A stretch of DNA of 64,000 bases from Archegozetes longisetosus (lineage: Eukaryota; Arthropoda; Arachnida; Sarcoptiformes; Trhypochthoniidae). Of this stretch, positions 1-13,146 are shown in pieces. The position numbers and the translations under genes are program-made. The notes beneath the pieces were generated by a model, which saw nothing but the letters and a program-made list of their open reading frames with translations, made no database searches and had not been told where the DNA came from. Location of the stretch: the NCBI GenBank assembly GCA_018873245.2, contig JAEMBT020000006.1:3319855-3383854 (forward strand), given 5' to 3'. Every line of letters starts with the position of its first letter. The first letter of the stretch is position 1.

Positions 1-2881
1 TTTATCTCAATCTTGTGACTGATTATTCGAAATAGAAGTTGCTTGTAGTTTATTATATTGTTATTGTGTATCTTAATTATGAGAGTTTTGTATTGATATT
101 CATGTACAAACGTATCTCAAGCCGTTTAATATGGCATTCAAGCATATTTTTACACACACTCTTGACTCTCACGGAAATACTATATCAGAACATGTTCTCT
201 CTAAGGATTATGTTTATGGAGAAAATATTAGAGAATTATTCTTCAATAAAGTTTAGGGAAAATCGGATTTTGATGTTTATTTGACGTGAATTTCTGCTTA
301 TTTCGAAAACTCTCATATTATTATTATTTCTATACTATTTCGGTATTCTGTTAAATCTTTTTATAATAAGCAAGAAATATTTGACAAAACATTTCTGAAG
401 TATTTCCTATCTTTGATAAGTCTGTCATAAGTATTTAGTTATCTATTTTGACGACATATAACATACACTCTCGGATAGATGTAGAAAGCATTTCTCAATG
501 TTTTTTTATTGATAAGAGGAAAATAATTATGAGAAATAGTCTACGGTCCGCAAGAGAGGGATATCTTTCGTAATAATTTTGAAACTTCAATACTTACCAA
601 ATGATAGAAATCTATTGTAATTTATATTTTTCCTGGAAGGAAACTCAAAATTTCAATATCTATTGCGAAAGTTTTCATTGAGAAATGCACTCTCTAAACA
701 AAAAAGTCATATCAAGGTCTAAACCATACCCGGCGTAGAGAAAAACCAGTGAATCCAAGCGCGAACGTAACAGTTCGCAGATTCAGAATAGATAAAAATA
801 CCTATTGAATGAATTGTATGAGATTTTATCTCATTAATTGCTAATTGTTTTGGTTCTCTCATATTTTAATTCGTTTGATATAAACATCATTAATCACTTT
901 CGCTCATATATCTAGCTTGAGAATCAGTTTTATTTCACAGAATGACAGCTATTTTATCAATGCATCTCATTTATCACGTTGATTATGTGTTGTATATGAG
1001 ATCAATAGCATGTAGAAAAATTTGACTTATAAATAGGTGAAAATCGTATATTTGCTAACCTAGCCTGATATAAAAAATTTATGCACAATAAATATTCTTC
1101 ATTGTAATTAAGTTGTTAGGTTTTAATTAAAGGTCAGGAATCTAGTTATTCGATTAACTTATATAATGAATAAATAAATTCTAGCCGATTGGACTGATTT
1201 ATAGTTAACACGAACCGTAAGAATAAACTCGATTTCACGAAGCCCAGACAAAATGTATTTAATTTTTTCTCGTGTTTGCTGCCATAAAACCATTTTTTCT
1301 CTGCATGGAAGCCATAATTCAATGAGTTTAATGGTTATTATCGAGTACTTATAATACTCACAGGTTTCTCCTCTTTCTATTGAACCAAAATTTTTAGTTA
1401 GATTAAGTTTTAATAATATCGAAAATTTATGGTCAAAAAAATAATACCATTAGAAGCTATGGAAAAAAATTGCTTTGATTTTCAGCTCTAACTGTGTTTG
1501 GTATCCAATGAATGCATTCTCACTAGTACTCTACAAACTCACATGACTAGAGAATTTTCATATATATAATGCATTTCGATCTGCTATACAGCTAGTTCTC
1601 TGTGTTATGTCCCTTTTCACTGCCTCTCTTCCTGGATAGTATGCATTTCACATATCGATCTGTTTTTATCCCTTTACTTCCTCTAACGCATAGCTCATAC
1701 GTTAAGGGATTTAATGCTAGTACTCAACTAATAAAAAGTTGAGCAATCATTTTTTATGCGATATTTTCGTGCAATATTAATAGAAAACTAAAATTATTAT
1801 CCAGTAATACTTGTTTTTTTAACACAAATACATGATGTCATTAACTATTATGCCATTTGTTAACTGTTACACATTTATTACACATTCTACCCATGATTGA
1901 AAATATAACAGAAATCGTTTTTCAGGACTTTGAGTTGTATGAGGTCTTAATATTATTAGTTCAGTTGATTTTGATTTTTGTGATCATTTTTGAATCTAAG
2001 CATTTTTCATGAAAAAAATGTAAAATATATTAATTTTTCATCTATTATGAACAAGAATTTGAAGCCATACTAAAATGGAAATGATCTCTTTTACTGCAGC
2101 TCATATGATTATTGAAAGCTTTCACTGATTTATATTTAGGAAAATTTGAATACTTGCTCTAAAGTAATAGACTTTATTCGAAAGTAATAGCCGATAATCA
2201 AAAACAAAATAACCATCATTTGTTTTAAATTTTTAATATTGCATAAGATTGAAGTTTTACATGTTCGAACGTAAACTTCTCATCTATAACTTGGAAAATA
2301 ATAGCAATAAAATAAAAATGTTCACATAAATTTCCTACATTTTTATTCCTGTAAATCATAGATAATAGTCGGATATGAAATAAATTTCATTTGAAAATAA
2401 TATTTTTATTCACAAGCATCATTCCAAAAAAATCTCTACCAATAAAACAACTCAATTTGATCAAAAAAGATATCTACATCTTAACTATCTATATAAATAA
2501 AATTATTATAAGAACCTAAAGTTTGCCATAAATTATAAGCCGTATTAAATGATCCAAAATCCCAGCAGAGCGCTCACAATCACGTAACGAATAGATAATT
2601 TAACTCATTCTTAGGACTATAAAATCTAAACTGTAAACACATTAGACACTTTACAAAAAAATAGTTTGCATTAAAAAGTGAATCATCGTCACTTAAAAAA
2701 GCTTGACAAAGGTACTTTCATTATATTGGATAATAAGCTTTAACAGTATTGAATCACATTTCCTTTTTAATTCTGAAGGCATTTAATGGTTATTTTCTTT
2801 TAGCATTCAAAAAATGTACATAGAGAATGAATTTTCCTAAACCATAATGCTTATTGTTCTTATTGCTTATTCTCATGATAA
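1..2881. other. AT-rich stretch without a supported gene (5' flank or intron of the zinc-finger gene)
   Basis: I see no open frame here with splice sites, codon bias or a recognisable domain. The short ORFs are the kind expected by chance in AT-rich DNA. The zinc-finger gene must have upstream coding or untranslated exons, because its first visible exon opens directly after a splice acceptor. Those exons may lie here or left of the window. Confidence 0.5.
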
Positions 2882-3145
2882 GGGGCTTTTTCGCATTCAT
2901 GGACCAGTGGCTCGAGCTGGGACAGTCTAATGTCAACTGCCAGTCGCACAACTACACCATCACCACCCATACAGCCCATACTTAACACACAGAATCATCA
3001 CATCACTGGTAATGTCCGGGATGTGCTCAATAATAGCGGTTCGGCTAAAATAGACCGGACATCGCCCTTCTCTAGTGTTGATGAGGGCATTGAAATGGAT
3101 GAGATGGTCGGCTTTGGTTTGGATGATGCCCTCAATAAGAAAAAG
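2882..3145 (+). CDS. Zinc-finger gene, N-terminal-side exon
   Basis: This 88-codon exon encodes a Ser/Thr/Pro-rich stretch followed by an acidic segment (SSVDEGIEMDEMVGFGLDD) and a basic KKK at the donor. The frame is closed by a TAA at 2879-2881, so the exon cannot extend further left in this frame. The AG in the same place can serve as acceptor. The first in-frame ATG is at 2930, but translation probably starts in an upstream exon. Confidence 0.65.
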
Positions 3146-6100
3146 GTATTCAATTTTTCGACACAATGCCTGAAATCCTGACACACATTAAAAATGAATT
3201 TTTCGCACCTTTCTATACAGTGAAACACTTTTGAATTTTTTCTTTGTTGAAATGGATTTTTAGTAGTATTTGCATTGAGAGCAAATGAAAAATACATTTT
3301 CTGACAATCACACATGAAGAGATTTCGAAATTAGTTTTTGTCATGATTAGTGAAATATTTGCAAAGAAATCGTTACGTTCACAGTTTTGAAGTCAATTAT
3401 ATCAAATAAAATATGAACTAGAATCTGATTGAGCAAAATGAGAAAATGCTACAGTTTTGTGTGATCCGTTGGATAATAGATTTTAGTGTAACAAATGATT
3501 TTCGCTCAATAATAACTAGTTGAATGCTAAGCAATAATTCTTCATGTGACCAAAGTTAATCTTATCACATTTCGATTGTTCTCTTTTTCATTAAAGCATC
3601 TTATTTTAGACTACAATAGCTCTTTAGCGGAAAAAATAAATTTTATACAAACTCTACTAGACTTAGATCGTTCAAACGTTGAATCTATTTTTTGTATCTA
3701 CATCATAAGAAAATTGAAAGTTCAGTTTCTAAGACTTAAATAAATGTAATAATTCGAAATAACTATCATGGGTAGCGATTTGAATTCGATCATATTTTAT
3801 GTGACTTTAAATCATAGTCCGATTAAAGAAATTGACAATATGATACATTCTTATAAACTTTTACCATTGAAATTACAAGATTTAACTATAACAAGAGCTT
3901 GGCAAAGCTTTCTGATTACTTTTATATTAAAGCTTAGAAATGTTCACTTTTTAATAAAGGAGTGTTACTCTGAGTCTCTCTATAACTTCCGTTACTTTCG
4001 TTCAAATTAAGTAGCATTGGCTCTATTTTTAACCGAATTAATGGTATTGTAATTTAAATTAATGAATATTGCGGAAAAGTTGAGAAACCTTTAAAATGTG
4101 TGCATGAATTGGTTTCTAAATGAATTGCACTTTATTTAGATTGAGAACTGCAATGCATCGAAAGCTACTGAACTTCTCAACTATATATAGTCTAATATAT
4201 TTGTTGACTTTTTCCAGATTCAAATGGAGATTCAAAAGTGGAAATGACTTTCTAGTTAGTGCTCGCTTTAGATATCATTACTTTTTCGACAGCTATATAC
4301 TTATTTTTGATTGTAATGAGATAGTAGAATGTATTTGAGTTAACAATCTCTGGTCTCACACAATGAAACATTTTATCAGAAATATATATTCTTCATGATG
4401 TGTAATGATGTTTCTCATGCCCACAAAGTTCTAATAGTTGTTTAATGTGTTTGACCAAAATTGGCAAAGCTAGTTTCGAAAAAGCAAAACTTATTATAGG
4501 TAGTCTTGAAAATGAAAAAATTGTCATTGATGGTTTAAAAAATTAAAGTTTAAATGGAAAATGACTATCAATACTGTATGAATAACTCAAAGCTAAGTGT
4601 AGATAGTTCATACTTTTCAAAATGGCAAATTAGTCCTTCAACTAGATTTTTCATTAATTCACGCCCACAAGTGTACATTAAGTACTGTAAGGCATAAGTT
4701 AAAAAACGTTAGAAAAATATAATACAAAGTAATTTATGGTTTGATAAAGAGCTTGGATTTGCCTCCAAAATGAATTTCTATTAAAAATGCCTATCCTGTC
4801 AGAATTAGTATAAAGCGATTAAAATAATTCTTTTCTGTGTAGTTTTTATCCAGTTTTTTTGAGAATTAAACTTGCTGTGAAGTCGATAATTCGGCTGCAC
4901 ATGACCGACAAGATTAATTTCAAGCATATTGTTTGACAGCTTCCTCAACAAGCATGGAAGAAAAAATTAATTCAATTCTATTCAACAGTATTTTTTCTGT
5001 TTTATCGAGTTCTTTGGTGACACAAAACAATGAACCTTAAAATTAATTTCAGAAAACTGAAACTTGTCCTCCTAGTAAACTTACTTGGATTTCCCATCAC
5101 TGGTCGATCAGGTTATTTTTGCAATGCATAGATAAAGGTACTAAACATATCCTTGATATATAAACAGCTCATTTCTGATGGTAAATCATTCTATTCTGGA
5201 TGATGTCCTTCCTTCCTCTCCCAAATTTAACAAAAACTGGTGTCAAATCCTTGCCTGAGGCTACCTGAAAAAAATTCTAACTTGTTTTGCTTACACATAC
5301 TGCTAGATAAGCACCGGTAAAACTTTTCCATTGGAATACAAGGCGAGCACACACTTTACGTGACTGGCATACTATCTAATGGTTATAAATTGCAGGCCGG
5401 TTTGTAAGCTAGGAGAATATAATTTTTTACTTTGCTATAGAAGAATAATATATCTATATATAACTGCGAAATATATGTATTTTACTGCTGACCTTCTATT
5501 CTGACATGTTATGCTTGCTTATGAAAATTTCGACTTCCATTCTAGAGGTTTTGTGTTTCATAAAGCGTGAGTTAGAGTTGCCAACTTTACAGTTTTATTG
5601 CTTTAATTTCTGATCCTATGGGTTTGATGAATATCCAGTTGCGATAGAATCTGACAAAAAATCAATTATAAATTTTTAATTTGATATTCCCATTGAAAAA
5701 ATAAAAAAAAGTACTTTTCATAATTAATGTCCAGAAAATGAATTTTCCAAAAATTTTCTTACTAACCTTCGAAAGTCTTACTTATTTCAGTTTGTGACTA
5801 CAATATTTAGTATAAATAGAAACAGAGTCTTGCTTCGTGTGCCAATCAAGTTTTAAAATGATTTTTACTAATTTAAAAAGATTTAACCGCTTATTAAACA
5901 TAGTCTGTTTACGTGAGCCTCACCGTTATATTTGCAACTCAACATACTCAACATTATTTCTAAGCAAATAAGCTTTTTAACATCCCCTATTTGTCTAATT
6001 AACCACTTTATTGGAAGTATTTGATTCTATGAGAAAAATTTGTGATGCTCTAGTTTTCTAAGATTTCAAAGTTGGTAACCCTAGTCATAATCCCTATGTA

Positions 6101-9100
6101 TAAGAGAGTTAGTTTGTGCAACATTGGGATAATAGTAGAGCTCCTTCGTTAATGCCTAACTATTCAGCCAACCAAGAATTTCTAACAAACACCCATCCAT
6201 TTGTTTACGTGTGGAGCTCTGCCAAAAACTAGATAATAATTGTTTAGTAGAGAAAAATTTTCTGCACAAAAGTAAACTCCAAACCATACATTGTCTGCTG
6301 ATCCTTATTGCATACATAGCTTGCTTTTGCAGGAAGTGATTGTTTTTAATGCTCAGAAAACTGTAAAAATGTTTACCATTGATTCTAGAAATTTTCTATA
6401 AAGAGCCAGCTACATTTTCCTATTGAAAAGAGTCGCGTTTTCGTGCCAAATCAACATTTATTGGGCAAACTTTTAATATCATAACAATTCATGACTTATT
6501 GCCTTATTATTTATGATTTCTATTCTTTTTTATTTCTTCCTATTCATAGATAGCTTTATCACAATGAGATTGCTTTTAGAGTCACTCAAACGAGAAAACT
6601 TTTTCAAACCTATTCACTCTAAAGTTTGCATTGGAAATGACTTTTTCGATTGACTCATTGACGAATAGTGACTTTTCTAGCCTTTAATGTTTTGCTATTT
6701 AGATGGAAAACAGTTTAGATTACATTAACTATCCCATGAAGCTCTTACTCATCATAAATTGTTGAACTACTCGCTTGGGATTTTCGTTTGCTCTTTAATG
6801 GTTAAAGAATTGTGTCTCTCTATAGGCCTTGACTTTTAGTGTTCTCTAGTTAAAAGTTACCTCTAATTGTCTTCGTTCTGCTGAAGGTATATCAAAGTTT
6901 TCAGATGATCACTCAGATTGCATTTGTTCGGAAAAAGAGTGATTAAATAAAGAATTAACTAGATTTGCAGATAAAAGGTATCTTAAAATTATAAATTATG
7001 CCATAATGCTAAAATATGATATTTGATTTTTACTTCAGAAATACAATTTTAAAATAGCTTTACTTATTTATTAGAGGCTTTCTGAAGTTTTAGATCTCAA
7101 AATTACCTGAAAAGATAATGCAATCAGATCTACGAATAAATGCAATTTAGCATTATTTAACAATTCAAATGAATGGCTGAACATAAAAATTTATTTTGCG
7201 TAAAAATTATAACCAGTACTCTGTCAATTTAAAGAAAGATAAAGAAATTGATAGCATAAAAGTAATAAGTGTCTTATTGAACTCAGTATAATTTTCATTC
7301 AGTTCATAATTAACAATAGTCAGAGTTGAATATGAAAGCCATAATTATCTGAGATGAAACTAACATGGAACAAATAAAAAATTTACAATTTTGCAATGTT
7401 TAGAAAGCAATTTTTCTCATTTTCAATTTATTTGACAAACCATACTGAAAGATTTGTCATTTACGTAAACCCATGTATTGCAACAGAACTGTCAATTGAA
7501 CTGTATTTATTAGCGAAAAGCCAGAAGCATCTGTTTGAAGGAAATTTGAGAAACCGATTTTATTATGAGATTTTCAGATTGTTGCTTTTCATTATCTGAC
7601 TGTTAGTGGCGTATTCTGTCTAATGAGGAAATAACTTCTTTCCAGATTTTCATATCAAAATTCACTTAGAGAGCAGATTGCAAATCAAATAATATATAGT
7701 CAGTTGTCATAATGAACTACCTTTGATCTCAATATCCACGAACTTATCTGAATATTTGAATGCTGGGTCTTTAAGTTTAATATATTTTTTCCTTATCTAA
7801 TGCATTATCGAAACAGTAAACCACTTCTTATGAAGAAAACTGAATGTGTCTTTCATATAAAAGATAAACTCTATCTCGAATCACAAACCATAGCAATCTA
7901 GAGCTTTATATAATGCATTATAATATAAGAGTCTTAAGTCTTATGGCAAACTGTAAATTACAATAAATTACTTTTTAAATTGGTTGAACTTTGAATGTTT
8001 TAATAAAATAGATGTTAGGTTAAAAAGCTTCTCATAATAACCTTTTATTGCTTGGTAAAATATATACGAATAATAGGGAACACTTTTTTCATAAACCATA
8101 TCCTTCATGCATATATCGCTGGTTCAGATTGGCTTAAACGCTCGCACTTATAGATCTTGATGACCTTTTTTCTATTCCAACTAAAAAAGTTGAAATGTCC
8201 TAAAGACATATGCAATTTTCTACATTATTATCATTATAATTGATGATTATTAGAACAAGTTTGCAGTTCTTTATTCTGTGTGTCCTAAATAAAAAACTTG
8301 GTTTTGAAGAAAATTGAAACAGATCTCAACTGGAATAAAAAAAATCATTTAGGTTTCTATTTCGATTGCTACTCGAAGTGATTATTTTATGCTTTGTTGA
8401 CGGAAAGGAGAATTATCTATAATTTTTTTATTAGAGATAATAATTATCATGTGTTTTAACCTTTTAATCGCGAAACAATTCCCAATCTATACTGGTATAA
8501 TATATTTTGCACTCTGTCCAATTCAAAAGACAAACTACAAGGTTATAGCTGTCACGTACAAACATTACATTTTTATTATTTGATTGAGCTCGCAACTCTT
8601 ATCTATCAACGAATCTTCTTCTGCCATTTTGCCTCTATAATACTCTGCATGGAGAAAAATTATTTTTGTCTTATCTACTTCTCCTTTCATGTAATTTATT
8701 AATTAAAGTAATTTGAATTTTTTATCCAATCTAACTTGCAGAGTCACAATCGTATCATATTTCAATGCACTTGGCCAGGCTGTGTTCAGCAATGCGATAA
8801 CTGTCACCAAATCGAGAAGCATGTACGCACACATCTTGGGTAAGATTTAACAAGATCAATTTAGAAAAATAAATATGACCTCAACCATTACTGGCATCTA
8901 TTTTAGTAATTGAACCATCAAAGATTAGCTCGAACTGTAAACTTGAATCTATTCTATTATAAGCTTAAATACAGTCAATTTGATTTTAAAACTAGATTAT
9001 CTTGAAAACTTTCAAAATTTCTTTTGACATTGTGGGAAATAGATTGTGAAAGCCAAAAATCTTAATTTACTAATTAATGCTTGGCTTTTTTCCTCGAAAG

Positions 9101-10228
9101 TTAACACTTCAAAAAGTCATTAATTTTCTGGATCTATATCGATATGACATATGGAAAAATATTTTTAGCTTCAATTATATTTAAGACAAGATAAACAGCA
9201 ATAGCTCACTATCGAAGACTTATAACCTTCAAAGTAAACAATAAAAAAAATCTACAACAGAAAACTATGTACTCTGATATTCAGGCATTATTGACAGTTA
9301 ACATGAGAAAACACTTGAAACCTACATAAAGAGATATCTAATTACATAATATGTTCATCACAAGACTCGCAGCAATATTTCCGGATAGCTATTTGTTAGA
9401 TCTTTCACAACTGAATAACACGCTTGAAAGTAATCAGAATTTTCTAAACAGTACTGGAATTAACCCTAATTTACATATGAGTAATGGGTTTATAATCGGA
9501 AAGTTTGTAATCTACTTAGGTCATTTAAATTATTTTCTAATTGACACAAGTGATTTTGATTTTCTCTTATTTCCTTACATAGAAGAACTGATCTCAACGA
9601 AGAAAGCAGTGACCATGAAGAAGAATTCTACTACACAGAAATAGAAATCGATGATAATTCGTTAGCATCATCATCATCGAACTCATCCATGTCACCACTG
9701 CCGCAATCGCCATCTGCCTCAAACGATGGAAGCTTCAAATCTGGTAATCAGAGCCCAGTACTATCTCCACAAACATTTTTTCCATCATCATCAGCACCGA
9801 CATGGAGTCATCTGGAAGATCATGAGTATCAGAAACCGTTCGAAGATTTTGATAGCAAGATAAAAATGAGAGAACTGAGAAACGGAAAAATCGACAGGAA
9901 TATTAATTCCAATGGAATTCCTAATGATAGTAAGTCTCTATTGTCTCATCCCATCAACATTCCAACTATCACATCTTATAAACAACAATATGCAAAGAGT
10001 GCTCCGCCAGTTTCACTTCAGTCTCCCAGAGCTAATTATAAGTACATGAGACTTAATAGCAATAATAAAAGTGGAACAACACTATTACAGTCTCCGAGTA
10101 AGACTTCGTCCACAAAACGAGGCAGAGGTGAAAGTCGCAAGTGTCGCAAAGTCTATGGTATGGATAATAGGGATTCCTGGTGCACACAGTGCAAGTGGAA
10201 GAAAGCATGTAGTCGTTTCACTGACTGA
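2882..10228 (+). CDS. Glut4EF: Glut4EF/ZNF395-ZNF704-SLC2A4RG family transcription factor (5' end not identified)
   Basis: Three exons are visible: 2882-3145, 8742-8839 and 9583-10228, giving 335 residues. The first exon is in phase 0 after an AG at 2880-2881 and ends at an AAG|GTATTC donor. The second encodes one C2H2 finger (C-x4-C-x12-H-x3-H, Cys97/Cys102/His115/His119 of the partial protein). The third begins with the acidic motif DHEEEFYYTE (residues 131-140) and continues through a Ser/Pro-rich region with SAPTW. It ends in a C-clamp (Cys308, Cys321, Cys324, Cys330) with the signature RKCRKVYGMDNRD. This order of finger, acidic EEFYYTE block and terminal C-clamp is typical of the family, whose members are nuclear DNA-binding regulators. 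The family call is firm. The true N-terminus and upstream exons are missing, and the start of the first exon is the least certain boundary. No close neighbour suggests a shared role. Confidence 0.88.
3146..8741 (+). other. Large intron of the zinc-finger gene
   Basis: This intron of about 5.6 kb runs from GTATTC to TTGCAG. It contains one probable MITE (5573-6084). I see no other supported gene in it; the ORFs at 3546-4338 and 7396-7599 are low-complexity AT-rich frames without motifs. Confidence 0.7.
5573..6084. repeat. Probable MITE with TAGAGTTGCCAACTTT / TAGGGTTACCAACTTT ends
   Basis: The left end reads TAGAGTTGCCAACTTTACA. The reverse complement of the right end reads TAGGGTTACCAACTTTGAA, about 512 bp apart. 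No coding capacity is visible. The termini resemble those of the pair at 17562-17853, suggesting a family. A target duplication is not certain; TA is possible. Confidence 0.45.
8742..8839 (+). CDS. Zinc-finger gene, C2H2-finger exon
   Basis: The acceptor TTGCAG is at 8736-8741 and the donor GTAAG starts at 8840. The exon encodes SHNRIIFQCTWPGC, then VQQCDNC and IEKHVRTHLG. It begins in phase 0 and leaves GG for the next exon. The CTWPGC..EKHVRTH pattern is a strong match to the single finger of the ZNF704/Glut4EF family. Confidence 0.92.
8840..9582 (+). other. Second visible intron of the zinc-finger gene
   Basis: A 743-bp intron from GTAAG to ACATAG. The ORF 9351-9644 runs through its end into the next exon in a different frame and has no support. 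Confidence 0.75.
9583..10228 (+). CDS. Zinc-finger gene, last coding exon with C-clamp
   Basis: The acceptor TTACATAG ends at 9582. The first base completes the Gly codon begun in the previous exon, and the frame runs to a TGA at 10226-10228. It carries DHEEEFYYTE at its start, a Ser-rich run, SAPTWSHLEDHEYQ, and the terminal C-clamp. Several overlapping ORFs in other frames are shadows of this exon. Confidence 0.9.
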
Positions 10229-13146
10229 TCGACTGATGGAAGGACAGTTTTCTCGAAGGATGTTCTTGATTTCAGAGCAATTTTTTCTCATCACAAAGCA
10301 TAGCGCATAGAATTCATTCATGTTTTTCATGTATTTTAAACTTCATATCTATTTGAACTTTTGTTATGAGATTATTTCTTACTAGATATTAGAAATTGTT
10401 CAACGAATATTATATCGTATTACTTCTATTTCTATATTATGATGATTATCATGATAATGATATGACGATCCGAGTGTAAAGTTGATTTGAACCCGAAAAG
10501 CGCAAGTACTGGTACATAATAAGTAAATGTTAACCTATCGTCAAACTAGTAACTGCTTAAAATTTGTCGGGTCTCGTATGTTAGTCAGAATCTTTTAGAA
10601 GGTAGATCAATTTCTCACTTCCTTCAAAAGTTTAATTACAGATAGAAAACGTATTGTTTAGCCGCAAAAAGCTTGGAGTTAAAGTTTGTTTAGGGACATT
10701 TCAAAATTGTTAATTGAGTTAATATACAGTTTGAAATCTAAATTGACGCCATTTTCTGAATGTATAATTCGGAAAAAATGATTTTGGTTTTGGTTCTAGC
10801 AAACGAATGCTTTATTAGTTTGCATTAGTATTTTTGAAAATTTAACCCATTGCTTAATTGAATTATCGAGAATGACAAACAAAGAACGAATAATTACTTG
10901 TGTTGTCAAGTAAGTTACGGTGTATTGTATGATTGCCATAACTGATTATAGATATATAATAGAGTCCTGTTTGTTAATTAGAATTTGAATTGATCTGATT
11001 CAAAGTGAAAAGTTTGATGAAATAATAATCTAGTGCTTGATTACCTCTGAAAAACGCTAATATTCTCAACAAATGCAAACAAGACGTACAAAACATTGAA
11101 TGTAAGAAACATTCTGAATGCCAGAACCTATTTGTCAATAATTGAATGTAAATAATTTTTTATATATATAAAAATTAATATATATTACGAACATTATATC
11201 ACAACATTAAATACTTGGATATATTTTGAATGGAGCTTTATTTTTCTCATGTTGAATAATTTTTATTTGTAATATGAAAGCCTCTGGAAATCGCACATTA
11301 CTTTTTGTCAATTATTATTGATGTCGTTCTCTGATAAATTTGATTGTTGAAATTTAATATAGAATTATTTAATTACTTTGCAACCAAAATACGTTGAAAA
11401 TCTTTTTCATCAAACAATAACTCATAGAAAGGATAGTTTTTATTCGTCAGCTCGAGTTTCAAGCACCAATAAGTGATTTGTTTAGCTTTACTGAAAAATT
11501 CTTGTTCAAAATCAGTAATGAGTAAGTTATTGTGTCATTTTTGAGATCCGTCTCAATATTTTTCTATTTATACTTAACGACTATCAGTAAAAGTGAAAAG
11601 TGTTTTAGATTTTAATGTTTACGGACATGACTGTTAAGTATTGTCAGTATGAATGTTAGAGCTGTAAGTTTTGGCTGTAGTGCATGAATATTACAAACAT
11701 TTATGCATGTATCGCAAGTATTTTCAATTTAAATATACAGGACATAGAAATTGTACACATGAGCAAGCTTTCGACATGAATGCACGCACACAAACTTTTT
11801 CTCATGTCGTGCAAACAAATTAAGAACAATTAATTGTGTACTCTATTACACAGAATTTCCTGTAATGCCAAAAAAGTCATTTATTTCTTTTGAGCATTTA
11901 TTTGCTATCATGTTATATAAGATGATCATTAATTATGCTATGATTGATTCAAAGATTATAATTCTTTTTTTATATAATTGTTTTTCCGATTCAATACATT
12001 TAAATTTGAAATTTGTACAATTAATTAACTGTCAAATATTGTAAAGAACTAATTTTAGAGATCAAATACAAATTTATATATATGTATGAGTTATCGTTAT
12101 TTCATATTTATCAATATAACAATTATGTCATCATTCATATGTTAATCAAAAGTAAAGCACAATTTTTTTCGACAATAAATATATACTTACTTATGATGTT
12201 CTATTAATTCTTTTTGAAATAATAAACTTGGTCAATTTATTCGAATAAGACTTCAGCTTTCCCTTAAATACGAGTTTAATATGCCTAAAGAGCATCACTA
12301 TTATCAAGCTGAAATTCCTCTAAACTTAAAATTTGAAGTTATCTAATTTTCATTACCGCTCTGGAGAATATGAACTTCCCTCAAGACTGTTTCTTGATCT
12401 GTTTGATTGAAACTGAAAACATGGTCTACATTTTCTTTACATATTAAACTACTTACAAAGAAAAGCAAGGAACCAAATGCTAAAACTGGAAGATGTAGTA
12501 GGGCTCATAATTATAAGGCTCTCGAATATTTCTAGAGATTTTCTATTTAATCTAATAATTTAAGAGACAGTTTTTGTATTTATCTTTATTGAGTAACAAT
12601 AGAATACAATACAGAAATTCAAGACAATCTCCCTACGGACTACCCCGAGTAACTCAATAAAAACACAAATTTGATATATGCATAATTGAAGGTAGAAAGA
12701 GAAGAATAAACTAAAGATTCGACCAGAGAATGAGCAGACAATTTATAAAGTTTAAGTTCATTATGACTTGTGCGATAAACTTTGACAGAAGTTTGATTTA
12801 GGTGTCAACATTTTGTTCGTATTAGACAAGTCATAGATTTTTCAATGATTAATAAGAAATTCCCAACTTTTATTTCTTCGAAGACCGAATTGAGTTAACA
12901 TTAATTTTGACACACTTTTAAATTTGTATTTTAATTAATTTATACTAAAAATGTCTTCCACGGATAACAAGTTACAATAGAAATAATTAATACTTTCTAA
13001 CTTTTTATATTTGTACTCTATAATAATATTTTCACTAATACAGTCATTAATTAGGGTTTTACCTTTTGAAGTTGCAGCAGATTCATTAAAGAATAAAGTT
13101 TCATAAAATTTTTCTTCAGTAGCAATTTGAACGTGTTTTAGAATTA
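10229..13146. other. 3' flank of the zinc-finger gene, no further gene seen
   Basis: This presumably includes the 3' untranslated region. The polyadenylation site cannot be fixed, since several AATAAA-like hexamers occur by chance. A short imperfect inverted repeat (12573-12670) is the only structure noted. Confidence 0.4.
12573..12670. repeat. Short imperfect inverted repeat
   Basis: TTTGTATTTATCTTTATTGAG at the left matches, after a small gap, the reverse complement of CTCAATAAAAACACAAA at the right. It is about 98 bp long and may be a very small MITE or a chance hairpin. Confidence 0.25.

Noticed and set aside
9351..9644. 97-codon ORF crossing an intron-exon boundary
   Set aside because: Its frame differs from the conserved EEFYYTE frame, and most of it lies within the intron.
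10071..10330. Overlapping ORFs on both strands near 10.1-10.3 kb
   Set aside because: They are shadows of the C-clamp exon in other frames.
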